Positions 15,309 to 23,235 of a stretch of DNA of 64,000 bases are shown here, piece by piece. The translations under genes were made by a program, and so were the position numbers. The first letter of the stretch is position 1. Every line of letters starts with the position of its first letter. Source of the DNA: Bradyrhizobium sp. S69 (GTDB lineage: Bacteria; Pseudomonadota; Alphaproteobacteria; Rhizobiales; Xanthobacteraceae); contig NZ_LMUK01000009.1 of the NCBI RefSeq assembly GCF_009766005.1, positions 109,045 to 173,044 of the forward strand. The letters run 5' to 3'. Under the pieces are notes generated by a model that saw only the letters and a list, made by a program, of their open reading frames with translations, made no database searches and had not been told where the DNA came from.

Positions 15309-16964
15309 TTATTCGGCAGGGGCTGCAAGAGGCATCTCCGGATGCGAAAGGCTAACGGTGCTGGTGCCGAACTTCTCCACCGCGAAAAATCCGACCGCCA
15401 CCACAGCATAAGCCAGGGCCACACCCGGCGTCACGCCCAATCCGCCGCCAATGCCGACCGATTCACCGTGCATGAAGCCGAAATAGGTCATGATCGCGCC
15501 GGCAAAGGCGAAAGCCGCGGCCTTGTTGAACTCACGGTCGATCACGAACACGCCGATCGCACCCAGCACCAGGCCGGCCAGGATCGAACCACCGCCCATC
15601 ACTTCCAGCCCGTGATAGAGCACGCCCTGCTGCGGCAGAGCGGCGATCGCCGCGGTCTTGACCGCGCCGACCTTGTCGGCGGCGAGGCCTCCGACTGCCT
15701 GGGCGGCGTTGAGCGTCGAACCAAGCATGGTGTCGATCTGCAGCTTGGCCCAGGCCGCGAAATGCGGCGTCAGCGCCAGCACGATCGCCGGCGCATGCTT
15801 GATCGGCGTGGTCTGGAACGCCTGTGCGCCGATCAGCATGCCGATATAGAGCAGGATCGGCGAGATCGCGACCACCGGCACCAGCGCCAGCAGGACCGAG
15901 ATGATGCCGAACCAGCTGAGCACCACGACCATGATTCCGGTCGCGGCCGAATAACCGATCCGCCCGCCCATCGCCTTCCAGCCGGCATGGCCGATATAGA
16001 CCGCGTTGATGAAGGGGTTGCCCATCAGGCAGCCGATCAGGCTGACGATGCCGTCGGCGGTCAGGACCCGCGTGGTCGGATATTCGTCGCCGGCGGCTTC
16101 CGCGCTTTCGACATTGTCCATGGACTCGACGAGATCGTAGATGCCGAACGGGATCGCGGTGACCAGGATGACCCCGAGGAATTCAAACCCGGAGAACACC
16201 TGACCGACCGCCGGCAGCGGCACCGAGAAGCCGAAATTCGCGAAGGCATCGCCGACGCCTTTGACACTCAAGCCGCCCAGATTGTAGCCGAGCAAGTTCG
16301 AGCCCCAGGCGATGATCATGCCGACCACGATGGCGACGGCTCCGGCGGGGATTCCCTTTGGGTACTTCACCCCGCCGAACCAGCCGGCCAGGATGATGGC
16401 GAAACACACCAGCCCGATCTGCGGCGTCATGTACATCTCCAACGCCGGGCGCATCGAGATGAAGGTCACGGCGACGCCGGCCAGCGTGCCGAGCAGGGCG
16501 GCGCGGGGCGTGATCTTGCGAATATACGGCGCGATGAAGCCGCCGATCATCAGAACAAAGCTTTGAAAGAACACCCAGACCAGGCCGGCCGACCAGCCCT
16601 TCAGGGGATCGCCGGTCTTGATCGTGATTGGCAGCATGATCACGAAGGTGACGATGAACATATGCGGCACGCTGATGCCCGACGGCAGCGCGCAGACATC
16701 GCTGCGGCCGGTCTTTTGCGCCAGCCGATAGGCGAGAAACGCGTAGTAGAACGTCGAAAGACACATCATCAGCCCAACCGCGGGCAGAATGCGGCCGAAC
16801 ACCAGCGAATCCGGCATCTTGAGCACGAAGCGCAACAGGCCGGTCAGCACCAGCATGTTGACGAGGATGTTGGTACCGAAACCGAAAAAGGCATTCCAGT
16901 CGCCCGGCGTCCATAGCTCGGGTTTGAAGTCAGGCTTTACGGCAGTCCCTGTGGTCGTGCTCAT
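15309..16964 (-). CDS. NCS2-like uracil/xanthine-type permease
   Basis: An inner-membrane transporter of about 551 residues with 12 or more hydrophobic segments, related to the nucleobase-cation symporter 2 / SulP-like fold. The N-terminus WTPGDWNAFFGFGTNILVNM starts the transport core, and IPFGIYDLVESMDNVESAEAAG in the middle matches the acidic motif of purine/uracil permeases. It is larger than typical UraA (about 430). An in-frame upstream extension to 17204 lies within biuH and is not used; the start is MSTTTGT, 2 bases after the biuH stop. Flanked by biuret and allophanate hydrolases, it probably imports biuret or a related ureide. The substrate is an inference. Confidence 0.85.
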   Translation of the reverse strand: MSTTTGTAVKPDFKPELWTPGDWNAFFGFGTNILVNMLVLTGLLRFVLKMPDSLVFGRILPAVGLMMCLSTFYYAFLAYRLAQKTGRSDVCALPSGISVPHMFIVTFVIMLPITIKTGDPLKGWSAGLVWVFFQSFVLMIGGFIAPYIRKITPRAALLGTLAGVAVTFISMRPALEMYMTPQIGLVCFAIILAGWFGGVKYPKGIPAGAVAIVVGMIIAWGSNLLGYNLGGLSVKGVGDAFANFGFSVPLPAVGQVFSGFEFLGVILVTAIPFGIYDLVESMDNVESAEAAGDEYPTTRVLTADGIVSLIGCLMGNPFINAVYIGHAGWKAMGGRIGYSAATGIMVVVLSWFGIISVLLALVPVVAISPILLYIGMLIGAQAFQTTPIKHAPAIVLALTPHFAAWAKLQIDTMLGSTLNAAQAVGGLAADKVGAVKTAAIAALPQQGVLYHGLEVMGGGSILAGLVLGAIGVFVIDREFNKAAAFAFAGAIMTYFGFMHGESVGIGGGLGVTPGVALAYAVVAVGFFAVEKFGTSTVSLSHPEMPLAAPAE

Positions 16965-16966
16965 CG

Positions 16967-17689
16967 TTATGCCCCTGCTGTTGCTGTTGCTTTCGAAGTC
17001 TCCAGTGAAATCGCTTGTAGGATCGCAGCCGAGTCGGTGACCCAGCCGAAAATGCCGCCTTGGGCCTTGATCATCTTCAGGCCCATCTCGTGGAATTCGG
17101 GGAAGTAGGAGGCGCAGCCGTCCGACACCACGACGCAGCGGTAGCCGCGGTCGTTGGCCTCGCGCACGGTGGTGTTGACGCAGACTTCGGTGGTGACGCC
17201 GCACACCAGCAAATTCTCGATGCCGTATTTCTGCAAGAGATCGCCCATTTCGGTCGCGTAGAACGCGCCCTTGCCGGGCTTGTCGATCACGATCTCGCTG
17301 TCGAGCGGATAGAGCTGTGGGATGATGTCGTGGCCGGCTTCGCCGCGGATCAGGATCCGTCCCATCGGTCCGGGGTCGCCGATGCGCAACGACGGTGCGC
17401 CGCGTTCGACCTTGGCCACAGGTGCGTCGGACAGATCAGGCAAATGTCCTTCGCGGGTGTGGATGACGAGAATTCCCGCGTCCCGCGCCATGCCCAGCAA
17501 TGCCGCGATCGGCTTTATCGCGCGCGCCAGTTGCGAGACGTCGTTGCCGAGCGTTTCACCGAAGCCGCCGGGCTCCATGAAGTCGCGCTGCATGTCGATG
17601 ATGACGAGCGCGGTCTTTGACCAGTCGAGGTCGATCGGACCCGGCTCCGCGATGACGGTGCTGTGGCTTGGATATTTGGAGCTCGTCAT
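16967..17689 (-). CDS. biuH: Biuret amidohydrolase-like cysteine hydrolase (isochorismatase family)
   Basis: A 240-residue cysteine hydrolase. The triad is Asp32 (VIIDMQRDF), Lys137 (IDKPGKGAF) and Cys170 ([20 protein letters not shown]); the spacing agrees with that of Rhizobium BiuH as I recall it. KAQGGIFG near residue 210 matches the BiuH segment with the substrate-contacting Gln. BiuH converts biuret to allophanate and ammonia, and the next-but-one gene is allophanate hydrolase. The start MTSSKYPSH has GGGGAA six bases upstream; longer starts would run through the sigma-54 promoter. It leads the operon. Confidence 0.85.
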   Translation of the reverse strand: MTSSKYPSHSTVIAEPGPIDLDWSKTALVIIDMQRDFMEPGGFGETLGNDVSQLARAIKPIAALLGMARDAGILVIHTREGHLPDLSDAPVAKVERGAPSLRIGDPGPMGRILIRGEAGHDIIPQLYPLDSEIVIDKPGKGAFYATEMGDLLQKYGIENLLVCGVTTEVCVNTTVREANDRGYRCVVVSDGCASYFPEFHEMGLKMIKAQGGIFGWVTDSAAILQAISLETSKATATAGA

Positions 17690-17730
17690 TGATAATTCCC
17701 CGAGCCGAACAATTCCCGACTCGGAGCTAA

Positions 17731-17745
17731 GCAAAGGGCGTGCCA
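17731..17745 (-). promoter_or_regulatory. Sigma-54 (RpoN) -24/-12 promoter of the biuH operon
   Basis: Read on the minus strand, TGGCAC-GCCCT-TTGC (17745 to 17731) is an exact RpoN promoter match. The predicted transcription start is near 17719, 30 bases before the biuH ATG. It mirrors the perfect promoter at 10543-10557, so both halves of the ureide cluster should respond to the same nitrogen signal. Confidence 0.85.
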
Positions 17746-17755
17746 TTGTGTACAA
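17746..17755. promoter_or_regulatory. Candidate GntR-type operator
   Basis: TTGTGTACAA has TTGT/ACAA inverted arms like operators of FCD-type GntR proteins. It directly abuts the -24 element of the biuH promoter, a position where a bound repressor would block the polymerase or the activator loop. The cluster encodes one such regulator at 12663-13409. No equally good copy was seen at the 10543 promoter. Confidence 0.35.
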
Positions 17756-17890
17756 CGGCGCAAGGCGCTCACGGCGCCTGGAATCATCGATCAAATTCAA
17801 ATGGTTGATTGGTCGGTGGGACGGCTGCTTATTCTTTGTTCGCCGTCTTGATCAGAGCTCTTTGCATATTAGTTGAGCGCGCTGCATACA

Positions 17891-17907
17891 CGCGCATAAT
17901 TCGTGCA
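17891..17907. promoter_or_regulatory. Candidate NtrC enhancer site
   Basis: CGCGCATAATTCGTGCA keeps the right NtrC half (GTGCA) exactly and part of the left half, with an A/T-rich centre. It is about 150 bp upstream of the biuH sigma-54 promoter, a typical enhancer distance. The motif alone is weak. Confidence 0.3.
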
Positions 17908-17930
17908 GTGTCAGGCCGCGAGATAAAACG

Positions 17931-18071
17931 CTAGAGCCTTTTCCGTTCCGATGGAATCGGAACGGGACTCTAGTCTTTTGTTTTGACGCGTTTTCTTAGC
18001 GCGACCCGGTGTCCACGGAGCCTGTCATCAGGCGCGCATTCGCGCGACCCGTTGGCTGGAAAACGCTCTAG
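17931..18071. repeat. Dispersed intergenic repeat (CTAGAG...CTCTAG type)
   Basis: A 140-bp element bounded by CTAGAGC and GCTCTAG, with an internal stem of TTCCGTTCCGAT and ATCGGAACGG. I recall near-identical elements scattered in Bradyrhizobium intergenic DNA. Its right end carries the stop codon of the NADH dehydrogenase gene. Together with the biuH promoter region it accounts for the gap 17690-18067; no gene is seen there. Confidence 0.65.
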
Positions 18072-19342
18072 CGGACCACCTTGCTGCTGCCTTGCGTGAT
18101 CAGGCGCGCGGAGCGCTGATCGCGCGCATGGCTCCACAGCCAGCTCAGCGCGACGCTCAAGCGGTTGCGCAGGCCGATCAGGAAATAGATGTGCGCGATA
18201 CCCCAGAGCCACCACGCCAGCGTGCCGCGCAGCTTGAAGCGGCCGAAATCGATCACCGCCTGCTTTTTGCCGATTTGCGCGAGGCTGCCGGCATGCTTGT
18301 AACGGAATGGCGCCAGTTTGCCGCCGCGCAGCCGCGCCTTGATGGTGTCGGCGACATAGTGTCCCTGCTGCTTGGCCGCCGGTGCAATGCCCGGCACCGG
18401 ATTGCCGTCGGGATCCGCGACCATGACGGTATCACCGACGGCAAAGATATCGGGATGGCCGGGAACGGTAAGGTCGGGCTCGACCTGTAGCCGTCCGGCG
18501 CGATCGGCCGGTGCGCCGAGCCATTCGGCGGCGGGCGAGGCGCGGACGCCGGCCGCCCAGATCAGGGTTTTGGCGTCGAGCTTGTGGCCGCCATAGACCA
18601 CGCCATCGGCCGAGCATTCGGTGACGGCCTGTCCCAGCATCACCTCGACGCCGATTTTTTCCAGCGCGGCTTGCGCATAGGCCGACAGATCGTCGGCGAA
18701 GCCTGCGAGTACGCGCGGGCCCGCCTCGATCAGCACGACGCGGGTCTTGTGGGTGTCGATGTTGCGGAAGTCCGGCGGCAGCGTGTCCTGCGCCAGTTCG
18801 GCGATGGTGCCGGCGAGTTCGACGCCGGTGGGTCCCGCGCCGACGATGACGAAGGTCAGGAGCGCGGCGCGGCGTGCCGGATCGGTCTCGCGCTCGGCGC
18901 GTTCAAACGCGACCAGGATACGCCGCCGCAACGTGGTGGCGTCTTCGAGGGTTTTCAGGCCGGGCGCGAACGGCTCCCATTCGTCGTGGCCGAAATACGC
19001 GTGTCGCGCGCCGGTGGCGAGAACGAGCGTGTCATAGGGCTGCGCGTCGCCGTCTTCGAGCAGCACGCGTTTGGTGTTGGCGTCCACGCCGGTCACCGTC
19101 GCGAACAGCGTCGTCACTTCGGGCCGGTCGCGCAACAGATAACGGATCGGCCAGGCGATCTCCGATGTTGCCAGCGAAGCGGTCGCGACCTGGTACAACA
19201 GCGGCTGGAACAGATGGTGGTTGCGCCGGTCGATCAGTGTGATGTTGACCGGCGCGCCTCTCAGGTCAAACGTCGCCTGCAGGCCGCCAAAGCCGGCGCC
19301 GACGACCACGACGCGATGGGGTGTTGCCGGCGCTGTCGTCAT
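18068..19342 (-). CDS. ndh: Type II NADH:quinone oxidoreductase-like flavoprotein
   Basis: A peripheral membrane flavoprotein of 424 residues that passes electrons from NADH to quinone without proton pumping. The FAD-binding motif VVVGAGFGGLQAT is at residues 11-23, and the NAD-binding Rossmann motif VIVGAGPTGVELAGTIAEL is near 160. The second FAD motif is in IFAVGDTVMV near 285. The C-terminal helices (LAWWLWGIAHIYFLIGL) can anchor it to the membrane. The start is MTTAPATPHR; the 29-codon extension upstream is unconserved in character. It is a single-gene unit; its stop lies in a dispersed repeat. Confidence 0.88.
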   Translation of the reverse strand: MTTAPATPHRVVVVGAGFGGLQATFDLRGAPVNITLIDRRNHHLFQPLLYQVATASLATSEIAWPIRYLLRDRPEVTTLFATVTGVDANTKRVLLEDGDAQPYDTLVLATGARHAYFGHDEWEPFAPGLKTLEDATTLRRRILVAFERAERETDPARRAALLTFVIVGAGPTGVELAGTIAELAQDTLPPDFRNIDTHKTRVVLIEAGPRVLAGFADDLSAYAQAALEKIGVEVMLGQAVTECSADGVVYGGHKLDAKTLIWAAGVRASPAAEWLGAPADRAGRLQVEPDLTVPGHPDIFAVGDTVMVADPDGNPVPGIAPAAKQQGHYVADTIKARLRGGKLAPFRYKHAGSLAQIGKKQAVIDFGRFKLRGTLAWWLWGIAHIYFLIGLRNRLSVALSWLWSHARDQRSARLITQGSSKVVR

Positions 19343-19456
19343 GGAATGCCGCCTTGGGTTCCGGGTGTCTTCGCGCGCTCCATCTAAATGTAGTCTGTTG
19401 CACGCGCCGGTCCAAGCGCCGTTTGCCAATCGGCCGATAGCGTATCGCGATCGATC

Positions 19457-20869
19457 TCAGGCGTTCTGGGCGGCTGGGGTGGAAGCTGGGCGCCGACGTG
19501 GCGGAAGCGCGAGACCTGCGCACGCCCCCAGCAACGACAAGGTCGCTGCAACCATCATCGCCGGGGCAAAGCCGGCGCCGAAGCTTGTCGCCGAACCCAC
19601 CCCGCCCTGCGCCGAGAACACCGCCACCATCGCGGCGATGCCGAACATGCCGCCGAGAAAGCGCGCCATGTTGAAGATGCCGGAGGCCTTGCCGATTTCG
19701 GTCGCCGCGACCGAACCAAGGATCGCGTTCTGCGCTGCCGGCATCGCCATCGATACGCCGATTCCGGCCAGCACCAGTGGCGCCACCAATGCCGGATAGT
19801 TGGTGCCGGGGGCGGCGAGCATCGCCATCCAGCCAAGGCCGATCGCCTGCATCGTCAATCCGGTCGCGACCAGCGGCCGTTCGCCGAATTTGTTGACGAT
19901 CGCACCCGCCACCGGTGCGGTGACGAACAGCGTCGCGGTCCATGGCAACAACCGAAGCCCGGCGCCGAGCGGTCCGAAACTCAGCGTGGTCTGCAGAAAT
20001 TGCGGCAGCAGAAACAGCACGCCGTACATCGCGGCATAGAACAAAAAGCTGGCGGCAACGCCGGCGGAAAACGCCGGCGCGCGAAACAGCCGCATCGGCA
20101 CCATCGGCGCGGGCGTCCGCATTTCCCAACTCAAGAACATGACCGCGAGCAGCGTCCCCGCACCGAGCGCGCTCATGACTTCGAGGCTGGCCCATCCCAG
20201 CGTGTTGCCGCGCAACAGACCCCATACCAGCGCCAAGGCAGCACCGGCGACCGTGACGAGGCCCGGGATATCGAGGGCGGCCTTGGGGCCAAAACTCTCG
20301 CGCAGCCGTGTCAGCGCCAGCGCGATGGCGATCATTCCGATCGGAAGATTGATCCAGAACACCCAGCGCCATCCGAGATTCTCGCTGATGAGGCCGCCGG
20401 CGGCCGGTCCGACGATGAGGGCAAATCCGGTCACGCCGCTGAAGATGCCGAGCGCGCGGGCGCGTTCTTCTTTGGCAAAGGCGGCGCTGAGGATCGCCAT
20501 CCCGAGCGGCATCACCAGCGCGGCGGCGGCGCCTTGCGCCAGTCTCGCGGCGATCAGCCATGCCGCGCTGCCCGACAGCGCGCAGACCACCGACGCCAGC
20601 GTGAACAGGGCTATGCCCGCGGCAAACAGCCGGCGCCGTCCGAAAAGGTCGCCAAGGGCCGCACCCGTCAGCAGCAGCACCGCGAAACTCAGATTGTAGG
20701 CGTTGACCACCCATTGCAGCGTCTCGACCGAGACGTTGAAGTCCTGGCGGATGGTGGCAAAGGCCGTGGTCACGATCAACGCGTCCAGCGCCATCATGAA
20801 GGACGCCAAAGCGACGATGCCGAGTGTCCAGTTCTTCGCCCGCCGATCATAAATGTCCTGCATCGTCAT
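19457..20869 (-). CDS. MFS transporter, DHA2 (EmrB/QacA-like) family
   Basis: A 470-residue inner-membrane drug:H+ antiporter-type protein with about 14 hydrophobic segments. Motif A is seen as GALGDLFGRRRLFAAG-type sequence near residue 70, and motif C-like GVTGFALIVGPAAGGLI follows near 140. The start MTMQDIYDRRAKNW just precedes TM1; the 76-codon upstream extension lies in the divergent promoter region. It faces away from a small protein and an ECF sigma factor at 21045-22259, which may control it. The substrate is unknown. Confidence 0.88.
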   Translation of the reverse strand: MTMQDIYDRRAKNWTLGIVALASFMMALDALIVTTAFATIRQDFNVSVETLQWVVNAYNLSFAVLLLTGAALGDLFGRRRLFAAGIALFTLASVVCALSGSAAWLIAARLAQGAAAALVMPLGMAILSAAFAKEERARALGIFSGVTGFALIVGPAAGGLISENLGWRWVFWINLPIGMIAIALALTRLRESFGPKAALDIPGLVTVAGAALALVWGLLRGNTLGWASLEVMSALGAGTLLAVMFLSWEMRTPAPMVPMRLFRAPAFSAGVAASFLFYAAMYGVLFLLPQFLQTTLSFGPLGAGLRLLPWTATLFVTAPVAGAIVNKFGERPLVATGLTMQAIGLGWMAMLAAPGTNYPALVAPLVLAGIGVSMAMPAAQNAILGSVAATEIGKASGIFNMARFLGGMFGIAAMVAVFSAQGGVGSATSFGAGFAPAMMVAATLSLLGACAGLALPPRRRPASTPAAQNA

Positions 20870-21044
20870 TCTCCCATCTGCCCGACGCCGGCCTTGCGCG
20901 GCGCTGATGCCAGGGACGAACCGGAACCGGCCAAGGATGCAGCCCGAAAATATTTTCTTTTCGGCCGAATCCTTATCGCCCCGCCGAACGTCACTGCGGC
21001 AGGACGCGATGATGTCTCGTCGTGCGAAGCATGGAGCGTGAGCG

Positions 21045-21347
21045 ATGAAACGAACCCTGATCAGGTATAAGACCAGGCCGGAAATGGCCGACACCAATGC
21101 GGCGTTGATCGCCGCGGTGTTTGCGGAATTGAAGGATGCGAGGCCCGAAGGCGTGCGCTATCTTACGCTGCGGCTCGAGGACGATCATTTTATCCATCTG
21201 GTCGAGACCGAGGCCGATGCCGCCAGCGCCATTCCAGGTTTGGCCGCCTTCAGGCTTTTTCAGAGCGGCATTCGCGAACGTTGTATCGAGCCGCCTGAGG
21301 CCGGAGGTGCTATCATCGTCGGCAATTATCGCATGCTGGATCAGTGA
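21045..21347 (+). CDS. Small conserved protein, ABM/dimeric alpha-beta barrel-like
   Basis: A 100-residue cytoplasmic protein starting MKRTLIRYKTRPEMADTN. The pattern of an N-terminal strand, a helix (NAALIAAVFAELK) and a strand ending in LRLEDDHFIHLVETE resembles the ferredoxin-like monooxygenase (ABM) fold seen in small proteins paired with ECF sigma genes. I do not recognise a named family. It ends 21 bases before the sigma factor gene and is probably cotranscribed. Confidence 0.7.
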   Translation: MKRTLIRYKTRPEMADTNAALIAAVFAELKDARPEGVRYLTLRLEDDHFIHLVETEADAASAIPGLAAFRLFQSGIRERCIEPPEAGGAIIVGNYRMLDQ

Positions 21348-21368
21348 TCGAGGAATTGCAGGCGCAGA

Positions 21369-22259
21369 ATGAAGGAAATCCCGGCTTCACCGGCGGCCAT
21401 CGCCGACCTCAACGGCCTTCTGGTGAGCATGCGGCCGAAGCTGCATCGCTATTGCGCGCGCATGACGGGCTCGGTGATCGACGGCGAGGACGTGTTGCAG
21501 GATGCCTTGATCAAGGCGGTGGAGTCGTTTGCCTCCGCCGGTCCGCTTCATCATCCCGAGGGCTGGCTGTTCCGGATCGCGCACAACACCGCGCTGGATT
21601 TCCTGCGCCGCCGCAACCGGAGCCAAGCGCTGCACTCGGGTGAGGAGGTAGACATGATCGCCGACCCGGTCGATGCCGTCACCAGCCGCCAGATCGCCGG
21701 CGCCAGCCTGCGTACCTTCATGCGGCTTCCGGTCGCGCAACGCTCCAGCGTGATCCTGATGGACGTGCTCGGCTGCTCGCTGCGGGAAGTCTGCGACGTG
21801 ATGGATTTCAGCCTGCCCGCGGTCAAGGCGGCGCTGCATCGCGGGCGCGCGCAACTGCGCGAATTGGCCGATGCGCCGGACGATTCCGCGCCGGCGCAGA
21901 TGTCGCAAGCCGACCGCGACCGGCTTGGCGCCTATGTCGCGCGCTTCAACGCGCGGGATTTCGATGCCATTCGCGCCATGATATCGGAAGACGTGCGGCT
22001 TGAACTCGTCAACAAGCTTCGCCTCGACGGCAAGGCCGAGGTGTCGCGCTATTTCGGCAATTATTCCAAGGTCACGGATTGGCATCTGGTGCCGGGATTG
22101 CTGGAAGGCCGGCCTGCGATCCTGGTGTTCGATCCGAACCAAATGGGCGCGCCGCCGAAATACTTCATGCTGTTGCAATGGTCGGCCGACAAGGTCGCGG
22201 CGATCCGCGACTTTCGTCACGCCGCTTACGTCATCGATGGCGCGGAGTACTCGATGTGA
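21369..22259 (+). CDS. ECF sigma factor with C-terminal SnoaL-like domain
   Basis: A 296-residue RNA polymerase sigma factor. Region 2 spans about 15-85 (ARMTGSVIDGEDVLQDALIKA; WLFRIAHNTALDFLRRR). Region 4 spans about 110-165 (LPVAQRSSVILMDVLGCSLREV; the HTH ends in ALHRGRAQLRE). The last 120 residues (from about 190) form an NTF2/SnoaL-like domain, as in ECF41/ECF56-type factors, where it modulates activity in place of a separate anti-sigma factor. No anti-sigma gene is adjacent. Likely targets are its own operon and the divergent MFS gene. Confidence 0.87.
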   Translation: MKEIPASPAAIADLNGLLVSMRPKLHRYCARMTGSVIDGEDVLQDALIKAVESFASAGPLHHPEGWLFRIAHNTALDFLRRRNRSQALHSGEEVDMIADPVDAVTSRQIAGASLRTFMRLPVAQRSSVILMDVLGCSLREVCDVMDFSLPAVKAALHRGRAQLRELADAPDDSAPAQMSQADRDRLGAYVARFNARDFDAIRAMISEDVRLELVNKLRLDGKAEVSRYFGNYSKVTDWHLVPGLLEGRPAILVFDPNQMGAPPKYFMLLQWSADKVAAIRDFRHAAYVIDGAEYSM

Positions 22260-22291
22260 GCGCAGTGTTTGTCCGGGACCGCCGCGGTCGA

Positions 22292-22864
22292 TTAGACCGC
22301 CCGGCGGCCGAGTTCGCCGCTGGCGCGCGCGATACGTTCGGCGGCGACCGAAGCGGCGCCGCTGCTGCGCGCAGGATCAGCCCGGCGCGGTTCATTGAAG
22401 GTCGGCATCTGTTCCTCATCATGGGCGCTCGGCCAAAAAAACAGCGCCAGCAACAGCCCAAGATTGACCAATGCGCCGACCGCGGTGCCGTGATGCTCGG
22501 GTCCAAGCGACAAGCTGGGGAATTTCCTCGCGACCACCATGTCGGCCATCAGGACCACGAACAAGCCGGGGATCACGCAGACCGGGTCCCATCCGATATC
22601 CCGCAAGCGCATCGCTTGCAGGGTCAAGGTGACCAACAGGAAGACGATGCCGACGATGATCGCCGGCCCCTGGATCATTTCGATCGACGGCGGGAGGCCG
22701 TTGGCGGCGGCGTCGAAGCTCTCGCGCGCCATTAGAAAGCAGATCCCGGTCATCACCACGGCGAGGCCCATGATGCTCAGGAAATACTGCAGCCGTCCAA
22801 GCCGCGCATTCAAGCCGAAGATGAAACCCAGCATCGCCCGATCCTTTTCGGCCCAATTACGCAT
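22292..22864 (-). CDS. DUF805 family membrane protein
   Basis: A 190-residue inner-membrane protein with about four hydrophobic segments. The DUF805 signature is visible in GLNARLGRLQYFLSIMGLAV near the N-terminus and MRLRDIGWDPVCVIPGL in the middle. The C-terminal 40 residues are polar. ATG at 22834 (MLGFIFGLN) is an alternative start closer to the conserved part. It converges on the sigma factor gene, with 32 bases between the stops. The function of the family is unknown. Confidence 0.75.
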   Translation of the reverse strand: MRNWAEKDRAMLGFIFGLNARLGRLQYFLSIMGLAVVMTGICFLMARESFDAAANGLPPSIEMIQGPAIIVGIVFLLVTLTLQAMRLRDIGWDPVCVIPGLFVVLMADMVVARKFPSLSLGPEHHGTAVGALVNLGLLLALFFWPSAHDEEQMPTFNEPRRADPARSSGAASVAAERIARASGELGRRAV

Positions 22865-23235
22865 GGATTCCTTTTGGATTGCTTTCCGCCGCCGTGAACC
22901 CTCCCGCTATCCCTCAGGTCATGGTTTCCGGCGGCTTACCCTGATGGCTTCGATTTGGCCGGTCGCTGTGGAACTATAATTCCTTGCCATTCGCGGCCAC
23001 TGCGAATTATGGTGCATGGCTGGTTGGGGAATGGGCCGAAGGTTCTAGGGGGGAGTGGCGGTTCGCGCTTGCCGCCAGCGCGGGATTTCGCGCACAAAAT
23101 GCGTCACCGCTCATACCATCGCGGCCAATAATAAACGCATGCCCAAACCTGGGCGGGGAACGCTCTTCCAACGGGGCAAGACCGAGCCATTGGTTCGGCC
23201 GGTGGGTGAGGTCAATTGTGAGGAGGGAACAGACG
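22865..23235. other. Intergenic region before the ABC transporter
   Basis: A 371-bp gap between the divergent DUF805 gene and the Liv-type binding-protein gene. It ends with a strong AGGAGGGAAC ribosome site for the latter. I see no gene and no clear operator. The reading frame of the binding protein stays open through it, but has no signal-peptide-like start until 23236. Confidence 0.5.

Noticed and set aside
14967..16916. Long plus-strand open frame opposite atzF and the permease (about 649 codons)
   Set aside because: It is antisense to two well-supported genes and crosses their junction. Composition is typical of antisense of membrane-protein DNA.
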